64,000 nt of DNA, from positions 1,054,001 to 1,118,000 of the forward strand of contig JADJZA010000001.1 of NCBI GenBank assembly GCA_016719385.1. Direction: 5' to 3'. The notes beneath the pieces were generated by a model. It saw only the letters and a program-made list of their open reading frames with translations, was not told the origin of the DNA and made no database searches. Position 1 is the stretch's first letter, and every line of letters begins with the position of its first letter. The stretch comes from Candidatus Microthrix subdominans. Lineage in GTDB: Bacteria; Actinomycetota; Acidimicrobiia; Acidimicrobiales; Microtrichaceae. This document shows positions 46,351 to 54,994 of this stretch, piece after piece. Both the position numbers and the translations under genes were made by a program.

Positions 46351-47247
46351 ATGGCGATGCGACTCGACTACGTCGTACGCGAGACGACCAACAACCTGCT
46401 GCGCAACCTGTTGTTGACGGTTGCCAGCATCATCACGTTCGGGGTGTCGCTGGGCATCCTCGGCGGGGCACTGCTGTTCGTGGCCGGTGTGGACCACGCT
46501 TTCGAGCGTTGGAAGGACGGCGTCGAGTTCATCGTCTACATGCAACCCGGCGCCGACCAGGAGAAGATCGATCAGGTCGAGGGCAAGCTTGCGGCCTCGC
46601 CGCAGGTGTCCGACATCACCTTTGTCGACACCGAGAAGACCTTCAAGGAGTTCCAGCAGCTGTTCCGCGACGATCCCGACATCGTCGCGTCGGTCGAGCC
46701 GCAGGACCTTCCGCAGTCGTTCCGGGTGACCCCGACCAACCCGCAGTCCAACGTGGTGTCCGAGCTGGGGCAGAGCTTTCAGAACGAGCCCGGCGTGTAC
46801 AAGGTGGAGTTCGCGCTCGACGCGGTGAAGCAGATGGAGAGCTTCCTGTCGAACCTGTCGACGTTCTTCATCGTGTTGGCGGTCGTGTTGTTGGTCGCCA
46901 CCGCGCTGTTGATCGTGTTCATGATCCAGACGGCGGTGTTTGCGCGCCGAAGAGAGATAGAAGTGCAACGCCTGGTGGGGGCAACCAACTGGTTCATCAG
47001 GATTCCCTTCATCCTCGAGGGGGTGGTGCACGCCCTCATCGGGTGGGCGGCTGCCACCGCCGGCCTGTGGGGGCTCACCTGGGTGTGGCGCACCAGCTTC
47101 GTCAACAAGGACGTGCAGTCGTTCTTCGGGGCGATCTGGTGGACCGACGGCAACGTCGCCTGGGTGATGCTGCTTCTGATCGGCGTGGCGTTGGTCGTCG
47201 GTGCGATCGGCTCGACGCTGTCGGTCTCCTGGTATCTGAAGACCTAG
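46351..47247 (+). CDS. ftsX: Cell-division protein FtsX
   Basis: 298 residues: MAMRLDYVVRETTNNLLRNL, helix 1 (about 23-45), a 130-residue extracellular domain (DGVEFIVYMQPGADQEKIDQ), then three helices with RRREIEVQRLVGATNWFIRI between them. Four-TM FtsX topology. Transmits FtsE ATPase action to periplasmic hydrolase regulators. Confidence 0.94.
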   Translation: MAMRLDYVVRETTNNLLRNLLLTVASIITFGVSLGILGGALLFVAGVDHAFERWKDGVEFIVYMQPGADQEKIDQVEGKLAASPQVSDITFVDTEKTFKEFQQLFRDDPDIVASVEPQDLPQSFRVTPTNPQSNVVSELGQSFQNEPGVYKVEFALDAVKQMESFLSNLSTFFIVLAVVLLVATALLIVFMIQTAVFARRREIEVQRLVGATNWFIRIPFILEGVVHALIGWAAATAGLWGLTWVWRTSFVNKDVQSFFGAIWWTDGNVAWVMLLLIGVALVVGAIGSTLSVSWYLKT

Positions 47248-47269
47248 TTCGCCCCGGTATGGTGGCCCG

Positions 47270-49216
47270 ATGATCGATCGGTACCAGTCGGGTTGGCTTG
47301 GACGCTCGCGACGAGCGGTGGTCCTCGGGCTGCTCAGCGTCGTCTTCGGCCTGGTGGCCGTCGGTGGCGGGGCCGCGCCGGCGGGGGCCTCGGGCCACCT
47401 GGACGGCCGGGGTTGGTCCTCTGTTCAGTCGGGCGGAGCGCTGCGAGCTCAATTCGGCGAGCGCATCACCGACTACAACTTCGAGGCCGAGCTCACCAAG
47501 GACGGCACCGCCAAGGTCACCGAGACGATCGACTACGACTTCGGGACAGCGTCGCGTCACGGCCTGGAACGCTTCATCCAGGTTCGAACCTCACTCAACG
47601 CCGATGACCCGATCCTGGATGGTCGGGACAGTTCCGGTCGGTGGGAGCGTGTCACTCCGTTGACCAACCTCTCGGCGAGCAGCCCTACCGGTGCGCCCAG
47701 CGACGTGGAAGTGATCCACGAGGACAGCATCGAGCGCATCCGGGTCGGCGACCCCGACAAAACGGTCTCCGGTCCCCAGACCTACGTGCTCCGATACGAG
47801 CTGAAGGGCGTGGTCAACGCGTTCGATGGCTACGAAGAGGTGCCGCTCAACCTGGTGGGGGACCAGTGGCGGGTGCCGATCGACGCCGCCACCGCAACGG
47901 TGAAAATGCCGGGCACGATCGACGACATCAACTGCTTCTCCGGTCGGTACGGCGGCACCGAGGGTTGCGACCAGGCCACCTTCTCCGGCGATACGGCCAA
48001 GGTCAGCCAGTCCGGCCTGGGCAACGGCCAGGGCGCCACGCTCTACCTGAAGGTGCCCGAGGGGACCTTTTCCAACTCCGAGCCCATCCTCGACGAGGTG
48101 TGGAGCTTGCAGCGGGCGTTCTCGCTGACCCCAGCCACCGTGGGCGTCGGCGCGCTGCTGAGCGCGCTGGTGGCGGCGGTGGTGGCGCTGTTGGGGTACC
48201 GGGTGGGACGCGACCGCACGTTCGTCGGATCGGCGGTCGACCAGAGCTTTGGCAGCGATACCGAGGACGAGCAACGCATGGGGCTTGCCCGTCACGACGG
48301 CGTCACGGTGGAGTTCGTTCCCCCCAACCAGATCCTGCCGGGAGCGGCCGGCACGATCATCGACGAGCGGGCCGACAACATCGATGTGTCCGCCACGCTG
48401 ATCGACCTGGCCGTGCGGGGCTACCTGCGGGTCGAGGACCTGACCGATGGCGACTACCGGCTCGTGCAGCTCAACACCGACCACACCGGCCTGGTTCCCT
48501 ACGAGACAACCCTGCTGACGTCGGTGTTCGCCTCCGGCAGCGAAACGACCCTGGCGGAACTGAAGTACTCGTTCAGCTCCCGGTTGAAGATCGTGCAGTC
48601 GCAGATGTACGACGAGATGGTGTCCCACGGTTGGTATCGCAAGCGCCCCGATCGCACCCGCGCCAGCTGGCTCGGCGTCGGCGTCATGGCGCTGCTGGCG
48701 GCGGGGGGCCTGTGGGTGCTGCTCATCGCCTTCACCCGCTGGGCGCTGGTCGGCCTACCGTTGGTCCTCGGTGCCTTTGCGCTGATGGCGCTGTCGATCA
48801 ACATGCCGGCCCGGACCGGCAAGGGAACCGCCATGTACCGGCGGGTGCTGGGCTTTCGCGAGATGTTCGCCGCCGGTGAGGGCGACCGTCAGAACTGGGC
48901 CGCCGAACAAAACCTCTTTAGCCGCTACCTGCCCTATGCGATGGTGTTCGGCATGACCGAACGGTGGGCCCAGACCTTCGCCCAGCTGAGCGCCGAGGGA
49001 GTGGTGCCGTCCGAGCAGATGGGGTGGTGGGTGTCACCGCGGCCCTTCGACTGGATCATCTTCTCCCACAGCCTCAACCACTTCGGTTCCTACGCCGCCG
49101 GCACGTTCTCGGCGGTGCAGCGCTCCAGCGCCGGGGGAGCGGGCGGCATGTCCGGCTTCGGTGGGGGAGGGTTCTCCGGCGGAGGCTTCGGCGGCGGTGG
49201 AGGCGGCAGCTGGTAG
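47270..49216 (+). CDS. DUF2207 membrane protein (648 aa)
   Basis: Signal peptide (AVVLGLLSVVFGLVAVGGGA), an extracellular beta domain beginning ITDYNFEAELTKDGTAKVTE, a membrane helix near residue 285, a cytoplasmic DUF2207-typical region (FVPPNQILPGAAGTIIDERA, VSATLIDLAVRGYLRVE), two further helices and the Gly/Ser/Phe tail ending GGGGGGSW. Family function unknown. 22 bases after ftsX, so possibly transcribed with it. Confidence 0.88.
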   Translation: MIDRYQSGWLGRSRRAVVLGLLSVVFGLVAVGGGAAPAGASGHLDGRGWSSVQSGGALRAQFGERITDYNFEAELTKDGTAKVTETIDYDFGTASRHGLERFIQVRTSLNADDPILDGRDSSGRWERVTPLTNLSASSPTGAPSDVEVIHEDSIERIRVGDPDKTVSGPQTYVLRYELKGVVNAFDGYEEVPLNLVGDQWRVPIDAATATVKMPGTIDDINCFSGRYGGTEGCDQATFSGDTAKVSQSGLGNGQGATLYLKVPEGTFSNSEPILDEVWSLQRAFSLTPATVGVGALLSALVAAVVALLGYRVGRDRTFVGSAVDQSFGSDTEDEQRMGLARHDGVTVEFVPPNQILPGAAGTIIDERADNIDVSATLIDLAVRGYLRVEDLTDGDYRLVQLNTDHTGLVPYETTLLTSVFASGSETTLAELKYSFSSRLKIVQSQMYDEMVSHGWYRKRPDRTRASWLGVGVMALLAAGGLWVLLIAFTRWALVGLPLVLGAFALMALSINMPARTGKGTAMYRRVLGFREMFAAGEGDRQNWAAEQNLFSRYLPYAMVFGMTERWAQTFAQLSAEGVVPSEQMGWWVSPRPFDWIIFSHSLNHFGSYAAGTFSAVQRSSAGGAGGMSGFGGGGFSGGGFGGGGGGSW

Positions 49217-49250
49217 GGAGCGGCGGTGACCCGCCGAGCGTTGTCGCCGC

Positions 49251-49979
49251 TCAGCCATCGGGCAGCAGCTCGGCGAGGCGTTCACGTCCTAGCCCGGCGA
49301 TGCTGGCGTCGAGGGCTGCCGCCAGCACCTGTTGCGCCGTCGCCCGAAGTTGAGCGAGCACGTCAGCCAGATCCTTGGCCCGCTCGGTGCTCAGATCTGT
49401 CCGCCACTCATCGGGTACCAGGTGGCGTTCGAACAGCCCGATAAACCGGTCGGCGACCAGATCGGTCTGGGAGCGCAGGGCCTGCCACTCGTCCAGGATT
49501 TCAGCCAACGGAATGCCAAGGTGGGCCAGGGTGGCCCCGGCGCCGATAAATCGGCGATCGGCCACTCGAACGGTGTCCTGGTCGAGGATTTCGACCAGTC
49601 CAAGCTCGGTGGCCCGTTGCATCAGCTCCACGGTGAGGGCGTTGTCTGGAAACTGCGAGGCGAGCTCGGACGGAGCGATCGTGGTGGCCTGCGGTTCGCC
49701 GAGTAGCGCACCCAACTGATCCTCCACTCCCAGCATGGCGTCCAAGCTTCGGCCCTGCTCCCATTGGTCGAGGAGTTCGCGGATGCCCGAGAGGGAGAAA
49801 CCCTGAGATTGCAGGCGCGTGATGAGCCGCAGGCGGTTGAGGTGGCCAGCGTCGTACCATCCGGTCCGGCCAACCAGCCGCGGTGGCGGGAGCAGTCCTC
49901 GGTTTCTATAGAGGCGCACGGTGGTGGAGGCCACCTCGGCCCGTCGTGCCAGTTCGTCAAGACGGAACTCGTCGGTCAC
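49251..49979 (-). CDS. MerR-family transcriptional regulator (242 aa)
   Basis: FRLDELARRAEVASTTVRLY then RNRGLLPPPRLVGRTGWYDA and LNRLRLITRLQSQGFSLSGI: a MerR winged HTH. A 150-residue C-terminal effector domain follows, mostly helical, without Cys metal sites. GTG 49979 (GGA 7 bases upstream) is preferred; ATG 50018 is an alternative. Divergent from the 50034 gene with a short AT-rich gap, where MerR proteins usually bind, so it probably controls that operon. Confidence 0.85.
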   Translation of the reverse strand: MTDEFRLDELARRAEVASTTVRLYRNRGLLPPPRLVGRTGWYDAGHLNRLRLITRLQSQGFSLSGIRELLDQWEQGRSLDAMLGVEDQLGALLGEPQATTIAPSELASQFPDNALTVELMQRATELGLVEILDQDTVRVADRRFIGAGATLAHLGIPLAEILDEWQALRSQTDLVADRFIGLFERHLVPDEWRTDLSTERAKDLADVLAQLRATAQQVLAAALDASIAGLGRERLAELLPDG

Positions 49980-50033
49980 TGCTTGTCCGTTCGATGGGTG
50001 GATAATGCGTGAGCACATGATAGCATAACGATC

Positions 50034-50423
50034 ATGAGCACCATTGAGCAGCCCGATGCCGATGCCGATGCCGATGCCGATGCCGATGCCGGTGGCTTGG
50101 CGACCGGGCTCGGGCTGGCCGTCGACATCGACACGGACCGCATCGTCGCCGAGCGTCAGCCCGAGGTGGGCCTGGTGTGCGTCGGCGCCCAGGTGGGCCT
50201 TTCCCCCGATCGGCACGGTGGCGTGGAGGCCGTGCGCATGCAGCCGAACCGCACAGATGTTCGTCCAGTGCACGTCCTCTCGCTGACGTCGGCCTTTCTG
50301 GGCGGATTCGCCACCGCCGAGTCGGCGAACGCCTACCTGATGGAACACGTCGACGTCACTTGGACACCGGTCCCGTCCATGGTCCCGACGCACGTTTCCA
50401 ACGTTGCGGAGCCGGCCCGATGA
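50034..50423 (+). CDS. Hypothetical protein with Asp-Ala repeat (129 aa)
   Basis: MSTIEQPDADADADADADAG then an unremarkable 110 residues (LGLAVDIDTDRIVAERQPEV). No domain recognised. Its TGA overlaps the ATG of the SDR39U1 gene, which supports it being a real coupled gene. The Asp-Ala run comes from six tandem GATGCC units. Weak ribosome site. Might be partly spurious. Confidence 0.45.
   Translation: MSTIEQPDADADADADADAGGLATGLGLAVDIDTDRIVAERQPEVGLVCVGAQVGLSPDRHGGVEAVRMQPNRTDVRPVHVLSLTSAFLGGFATAESANAYLMEHVDVTWTPVPSMVPTHVSNVAEPAR
50055..50090. repeat. Tandem hexanucleotide repeat (GATGCC)6
   Basis: Six uninterrupted GATGCC units, in frame inside the 129-aa gene. Being a multiple of three it can change copy number without breaking the frame. 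Confidence 0.9.
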
Positions 50424-51376
50424 GGGTGGTGATCGCCGGCGGAGCGGGTGCGTTGGGGCGACGGCTGGCCACCGACTTCGAGGGTGCCGGCCACGACGTG
50501 GTGATTCTGACCCGGTCACCGAAGTCCGATCTACGGTTTCGCCAGGCACTGTGGGACGGGAGGGCGGTGGGCGACTGGGCGTCCGAGTTGGAGGGGGCGA
50601 TCGTCGTCAACCTCGCCGGAGAACTGGTGGACCGTCGGCCGACAGCCACCAACATCGAGTTGCTCCGGCGGTCCCGGGTGGAGCCCACCGCTGCGCTGGC
50701 GGCGGCGTCACGGGCGTGCGGCGTGCCACCACGCCTGTGGTTGCAGATGAGCACCTTGGCCATCTACGGCGACGCGGGCAACGACGTTATCGACGAGACC
50801 CATCCTCCCGCCGACGGGCCACCACAGATGGCCGGAGTAGCGACGGCCTGGGAGGCGGCCACCAAGGCCGTGGTCGCCGACCGGATCGTCCGGCTTCGCA
50901 CCGGGGTGGTGCTCGACAACGACACCCCGGCGTTCAACCGGCTGACCCGCCTCGCCCGCTGGGGCCTCGGCGGCCGGATGGGCCCGGGCGACCAGTGGGT
51001 CAGCTGGATCCACATCGACGACTTCCTCGCCTCCGTCAGGTTTCTCCTCGATGCTCAGGCGGTCGACGGCGTCGTGCACGTGACCTCGCCCAACCCGGTG
51101 CGCAACCGCGACATGATGACCGAGCTGCGCCGCGCGGTTCATCGACCGTGGTCCCCACCGATGCCGGCGCCGCTCGTCCACGTCGGTGCGGTGCTGCTGC
51201 GGACCGATCCTGGACTGGCATTGACCGGCCGTCGGTGCATCCCGAACGTGCTTGACCATGCGGGGTTCGAGTTCACCCATGAGCGGTTCGCCGGCGCTCT
51301 AGACCACCTGCTGACACACGCCGGCACCGACAGGGGGTCAGCGAAGCACCGTCCCGCTGGTGCGCTCAGCGGTTAG
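50420..51376 (+). CDS. NAD-dependent epimerase, TIGR01777/SDR39U1 family
   Basis: 318 residues from ATG 50420: nucleotide-binding VVIAGGAGALGRRLATDF, VVNLAGELVDRRPT, LWLQMSTLAIYGDAG and WVSWIHIDDFLASVRFLL, typical of the SDR39U1/YfcH group. Catalytic Tyr-x3-Lys is replaced, as usual in this group. Substrate unknown. Coupled to the upstream 129-aa gene and probably controlled by the divergent MerR. Confidence 0.82.
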   Translation: MRVVIAGGAGALGRRLATDFEGAGHDVVILTRSPKSDLRFRQALWDGRAVGDWASELEGAIVVNLAGELVDRRPTATNIELLRRSRVEPTAALAAASRACGVPPRLWLQMSTLAIYGDAGNDVIDETHPPADGPPQMAGVATAWEAATKAVVADRIVRLRTGVVLDNDTPAFNRLTRLARWGLGGRMGPGDQWVSWIHIDDFLASVRFLLDAQAVDGVVHVTSPNPVRNRDMMTELRRAVHRPWSPPMPAPLVHVGAVLLRTDPGLALTGRRCIPNVLDHAGFEFTHERFAGALDHLLTHAGTDRGSAKHRPAGALSG

Positions 51377-52593
51377 ACGGCGCCCGGCGCCCCCGCATTG
51401 AAACGAACGTGGCCGTCGGTGCTGGTCTGCGTAATCAAGTCGTCGAAGGACTGACCGGCGCCTATGACGTTCTCCAGGTCCTGCGGGCCGAACCCGAGGT
51501 ACATGGTGCGTCGGCCGGTCGAACTGCTGAGCGGCGCCGGGGCGGCGTGGACGGCGTGGGTCATGTGCAGCGTCACGTCGCCCGTCTGGGTGTCGGCGGT
51601 GACGACCGGGCAGCGGCCTGCCTCGACGTCGGAGCGTCGCACGCTGGCGTCGTGGCTCCCCGGGACGATCTTGAAGGCACCGAGGTCGGGATTGGACGCG
51701 GTGAGCTGGACGGCGAGGTGGAGACCCGGACACGTCAAGGGGTGCCCGCCCAGGCCGCAGTCGATATGCCAGGGCAGGTTGGTCAGCCCCTCCGCGGCGG
51801 TCGGTCGTTTGAGCACGGCAAACGTGCCGAGTGCCCGGTCCGGGTGGTTGGCCAGGTCGTCGCCGCTGAGCCCGACGAGTCGTTCGACGCGACGATCGTG
51901 GTCGAGTGCGCCGATCACCGTCGAGGCGAGGCCGAGGTAGTGCAGCTGACAGGGCTGCTCATCGCCGTCACCATCGTGGGTCCACCACGATCCGGGCGTG
52001 TCCGGGCTGGCGGCCGCCTCGACCCGATCAACCTCGGCGTTGAGCGTGGCGATCTCCCCGGCGTTGAACACGTTGCGCACGTGAGCCCAGCCGTAGCGTC
52101 GTAGGAAGGCTGCCAGATCGTCGGCGACGTCGGGGTCGTTGTCGACCTCGTCCCAGTCGAACGAGCGCTCAGCGTCGGCGAGGTCGATATCTGCGGGGTC
52201 GTACACCGGACGCCCGTGGTACAGCGCCCGAAGGGCCGGCTCCCAGTCATCGAACTCGGCGAATCCACCGACCGGGTGGCTGACTGCGCCGGTGACGTGC
52301 AGCCCGGCGACGGTGCGCATTTCGTGGCTGAAGTCGGAGAAGGCCTCGGGGCTCGCGAACTCGACCACGACCTCGGCGTCGTCGCTTGGCCCATCGACGA
52401 TGGTCACGGGGTCGTCGAGGATGGCGGGGTCGGCCGGAAGGACGGTGATGACCTCGTCGCCCACCCGCATCGTGATCGGGCCGAGCCCGCGGGTGCCGCG
52501 GCCGGCGAGGACGCGCCGTGCGTGGTCCTGCGAGGGACCGCTATGGGCCGATCGAAGGCCCTGTTGGGGAAAGCGTTGACGATCGCTGATCAC
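51373..52593 (-). CDS. Phytanoyl-CoA dioxygenase-like protein with N-terminal SCP2-like domain (406 aa)
   Basis: GTG 52593 is fixed by GGAGG 6 bases upstream. The first 110 residues (GLGPITMRVGDEVITVLPAD, VVVEFASPEAFSDF) look like an SCP2/sterol-carrier fold. The rest is a 2-oxoglutarate/Fe(II) oxygenase with HxD in LPWHIDCGLGG and the distal His and Arg in THAVHAAPAPLSSSTGRRTM. A lipid-binding domain joined to a PhyH-type hydroxylase suggests oxidation of a hydrophobic substrate. Convergent with the SDR gene, overlapping by 4 bases. Confidence 0.8.
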   Translation of the reverse strand: MISDRQRFPQQGLRSAHSGPSQDHARRVLAGRGTRGLGPITMRVGDEVITVLPADPAILDDPVTIVDGPSDDAEVVVEFASPEAFSDFSHEMRTVAGLHVTGAVSHPVGGFAEFDDWEPALRALYHGRPVYDPADIDLADAERSFDWDEVDNDPDVADDLAAFLRRYGWAHVRNVFNAGEIATLNAEVDRVEAAASPDTPGSWWTHDGDGDEQPCQLHYLGLASTVIGALDHDRRVERLVGLSGDDLANHPDRALGTFAVLKRPTAAEGLTNLPWHIDCGLGGHPLTCPGLHLAVQLTASNPDLGAFKIVPGSHDASVRRSDVEAGRCPVVTADTQTGDVTLHMTHAVHAAPAPLSSSTGRRTMYLGFGPQDLENVIGAGQSFDDLITQTSTDGHVRFNAGAPGAV

Positions 52594-52646
52594 GCTCAAC
52601 CTCCGGGATCGAGAGAGAACTGCAACTGTGCCGTGCTCGGTTCGTT

Positions 52647-53030
52647 TGGTGGAGCTGGGGGGAATCGAACCCCCGTCCGCTAAGTGGTTATCGACCGCGC
52701 TACGACCGTTCCCGACTTGTGGCTTGCGGCTGCCACGCTGGCGGGTCAACTGATCTTTCGATCACCGCCGAGTCTTTCCTCGGAGTCAGTGGTCTTTCTC
52801 ACCGTCAGCGGTCTTTCCCTGCTGTCCATCCCCACTTCTGTTGCCGGGCTGTGAGGATCTGGCCCCGTGCGCCGTTGCCGGTCACTATGACTCTCTTCAG
52901 ACTGAACTAAATCAGGCTGCGAGAGCGAACTCGGATTTGCCGGTTCTTTTGGTTGCCCCGTTTAGCGAGTCTGAGCAACTCGGGTCGCACGAGCGACTTC
53001 CTGGTCTCAACGTCGAAACCGATCAGCCCC
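52647..53030 (-). ncRNA. ssrA: tmRNA
   Basis: 5' end GGGGCTGATCGGTTTCGACG pairs with the 3' end CAGCTCCACCA (seven-base acceptor stem); the T arm GGGGGTTCGATTCCCCC is perfect and CCA is encoded. The tag frame reads GCA ACC AAA AGA ACC GGC and on to GCA GCC TGA, giving ATKRTGKSEFALAA, which ends in the ClpXP-recognised ALAA. 384 bases with pseudoknot regions. smpB is 0.9 kb upstream on the same strand. Confidence 0.96.
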
Positions 53031-53113
53031 TGGTGTCAGCCATCCAAGATACTCGCCCGCCGCCCAATCGCCGTGTCGGACTGGCCGCTGGGTGATGAGG
53101 TGACCGGTTGACC

Positions 53114-53869
53114 TCAGCGGAGCGGGGTCGACTCGGTGATCGAGGGGGTGGTCACCTCGATCGGAGCGCCCAGGTCGAAGAGCTTGACCGTCATCGGCCC
53201 GGCCGGGGTGTCGCCGTCGGGATCGAACACCACCATCTCGACATGGCCATCCGACGTGATCGACACGTCGGCGGTGACGTTTCGCTCGCCGCCCCGCCGG
53301 GCCCACAACGCAGCCCAGGCGACGACCGCATCCTGGTCGCGCGGTGACAGCCGGTCCAGGTCGGTCAGGTCGAGTTCGGCCCGCAGCGGCCCGGTGTCCA
53401 TCCGTGGCGCTCGCCTCGAGGTGCGGAGCGCCGCAAGGGTCGGCCCGATGCCGGGCGGCGGCGCCCCGCCGAGGGCGGCGACCTCGTCGGCAAGCCCCGG
53501 CGAGCGGTTCTCCAATGGCCCCAGCTCGTCGAGCGGAACCGTCAACCAGCCGGTCGAGGCCCCGATGGCGGGAAGCGACGACGACCTGACGTAGGCCAGC
53601 CGACCGATCAACCGGATCTCCGGGCAGGGCGGTTGGATGTCCGGGCACGCCGCCGCCATCAGGCGAACCCCGTCGGCGTCGTACTCGCCCAAGGCGGATT
53701 GCCGAGGTGACGTGGTCGAGTAGCGGCCGGTAGGGACGGCGCGGGTGGCGTCGATGGCGATGAGCAGCTCGTCGAGCGGGTTCGTCGCCACCTCCTCGGC
53801 GCAGGCCGGGGTGGCGATCAGCAACAGTGCTGCGAGAACGGCGAGGAGGCGGGCCCTCGGCGTAGTCAT
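53114..53869 (-). CDS. Secreted protein or lipoprotein of unknown function (251 aa)
   Basis: ATG 53869 gives a signal peptide MTTPRARLLAVLAALLLIAT, then PACAEE; the TPAC site is a poor lipobox, so secretion by signal peptidase I is also possible. The mature part has Cys pairs (AACPDIQPPC) and a beta-rich C-terminus (VTADVSITSDGHVEMVVFDP), somewhat like LprG/LppX-type proteins, but not convincingly. Between smpB and ssrA on the minus strand. Confidence 0.65.
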   Translation of the reverse strand: MTTPRARLLAVLAALLLIATPACAEEVATNPLDELLIAIDATRAVPTGRYSTTSPRQSALGEYDADGVRLMAAACPDIQPPCPEIRLIGRLAYVRSSSLPAIGASTGWLTVPLDELGPLENRSPGLADEVAALGGAPPPGIGPTLAALRTSRRAPRMDTGPLRAELDLTDLDRLSPRDQDAVVAWAALWARRGGERNVTADVSITSDGHVEMVVFDPDGDTPAGPMTVKLFDLGAPIEVTTPSITESTPLR

Positions 53870-53916
53870 CGACCGTCGCGCCCGTTCGGCCGACCTGTGG
53901 CGAGGTCGGGCGCCGC

Positions 53917-54396
53917 TCACCGCTGCTTGGCCGAGCGGGCCAGCTCCCGTTCGGTTTCCCTTTTGACGTCCCGCTCAGCGATGTCGCGCCGCCGGTCGAC
54001 CGTCTTCTTGGGCTTGCCGAGCGCAAACTCCACCTTCACCCGGCTGCCCTTGAAGTACAGCCGGAGCGGCACGATCGACAAGCGCTCCTGGGCGACCTTG
54101 GCGGCGATCCGGTCCAGCTCGAGGCGGTGCAACAGCATTTTCCTGGGGCGGGTGGGCTCGTGGCCCGAGTGGTCCTGGGCATGGGTGTAGGCGGCGATGT
54201 GCAGGCTGCGGAGCCACATCTCCCCGCTTTGGGACACGTCGGCGTAGGACTCGGTGAGCTGCACGCCCTTGGCCTCGCGTAACGACTTCACCTCGGACCC
54301 GACCAGCACCAAGCCCGCCTCGTAGGTGTCGCGCAGCTCGTAGCGGCGAGAGGCCTGGCGGTTGGTGGCGATCAGCTTCTCCTCGTCACCCATCAC
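53917..54396 (-). CDS. smpB: SsrA-binding protein SmpB
   Basis: 159 residues: IATNRQASRRYELRDTYEAG, LVGSEVKSLREAKGVQLTES, YTHAQDHSGHEPTRPRKMLL and LYFKGSRVKVEFALGKPKKT followed by the basic tail DRRRDIAERDVKRETEREL. Binds tmRNA and delivers it to stalled ribosomes. ATG 54396 or 54393. Lies upstream of ssrA on the same strand. Confidence 0.96.
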   Translation of the reverse strand: MMGDEEKLIATNRQASRRYELRDTYEAGLVLVGSEVKSLREAKGVQLTESYADVSQSGEMWLRSLHIAAYTHAQDHSGHEPTRPRKMLLHRLELDRIAAKVAQERLSIVPLRLYFKGSRVKVEFALGKPKKTVDRRRDIAERDVKRETERELARSAKQR

Positions 54397-54431
54397 CGCA
54401 GGCTACCCGCCGCTGGGTCGAGCCTCGGCCG

Positions 54432-54860
54432 GTGTGGCAGATTGGCCCGGTGCTGGAGCTGAGGGACGAACATTGGGACGCGATCTGCGCACATGGCCTG
54501 CGGGCCTACCCGCTCGAGGCGTGCGGGCTGCTGATCGGCGAGTGGCAGGGCGACCGGGTGATCCGCTTCGAGCCGACACCCAACGCAGCCCGGTCGAGCC
54601 GGACCTACGAGGTGGACGGGCGGGACTTCCTGCGCGTCGAGCGGGTCGCCGACGACGACGGGCTGGCGATCATCGGGGTGGTGCACACCCATACCCACAC
54701 CGACGCCTACCCCTCACCGACCGACATCGCCGCTGCGCCGGATCCCCAGTGGCACTACCCGATCGTGTCGCTGCGCGGCCCCCAGCCGGTGATGCGCAGC
54801 TTTGGCATCGTCGATGGGCAGGTGGTCGAGGAGCCTGTCACCGTCGTCGATTCAGCCTGA
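54432..54860 (+). CDS. mec: Mec-like CysO-cysteine peptidase (JAMM/M67 metalloprotease)
   Basis: About 142 residues (GTG 54432; GTG 54450 also possible). JAMM zinc motif H-T-H-x7-S-x2-D in VVHTHTHTDAYPSPTDIAAA. The rest, WHYPIVSLRGPQPVMRSFGI then VDGQVVEEPVTVVDS, closely matches mycobacterial Mec (Rv1334) as I recall it. Mec cleaves cysteine from the carrier protein CysO. cysM follows, but the gap of 134 bases is too short for cysO, which normally lies between. Confidence 0.88.
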   Translation: MWQIGPVLELRDEHWDAICAHGLRAYPLEACGLLIGEWQGDRVIRFEPTPNAARSSRTYEVDGRDFLRVERVADDDGLAIIGVVHTHTHTDAYPSPTDIAAAPDPQWHYPIVSLRGPQPVMRSFGIVDGQVVEEPVTVVDSA

Positions 54861-54994
54861 GCTGGCGGCACTGCAGATTGGCGACGCGCGACATCGTTGG
54901 GTTGGAACGCGTTGGCAGGGGTACAATCCCTACCGAAGTGGTCGGATTAGTCGGGATTGGCCCGGCCACCGCTCCCATCCAGTGAGGTCTCCCC

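Noticed and set aside
49251..50549. A 432-aa MerR protein with a Gly-Ile repeat
   Set aside because: The Gly-Ile run is the antisense reading of the GATGCC array; the MerR domain starts at 49979 or 50018.
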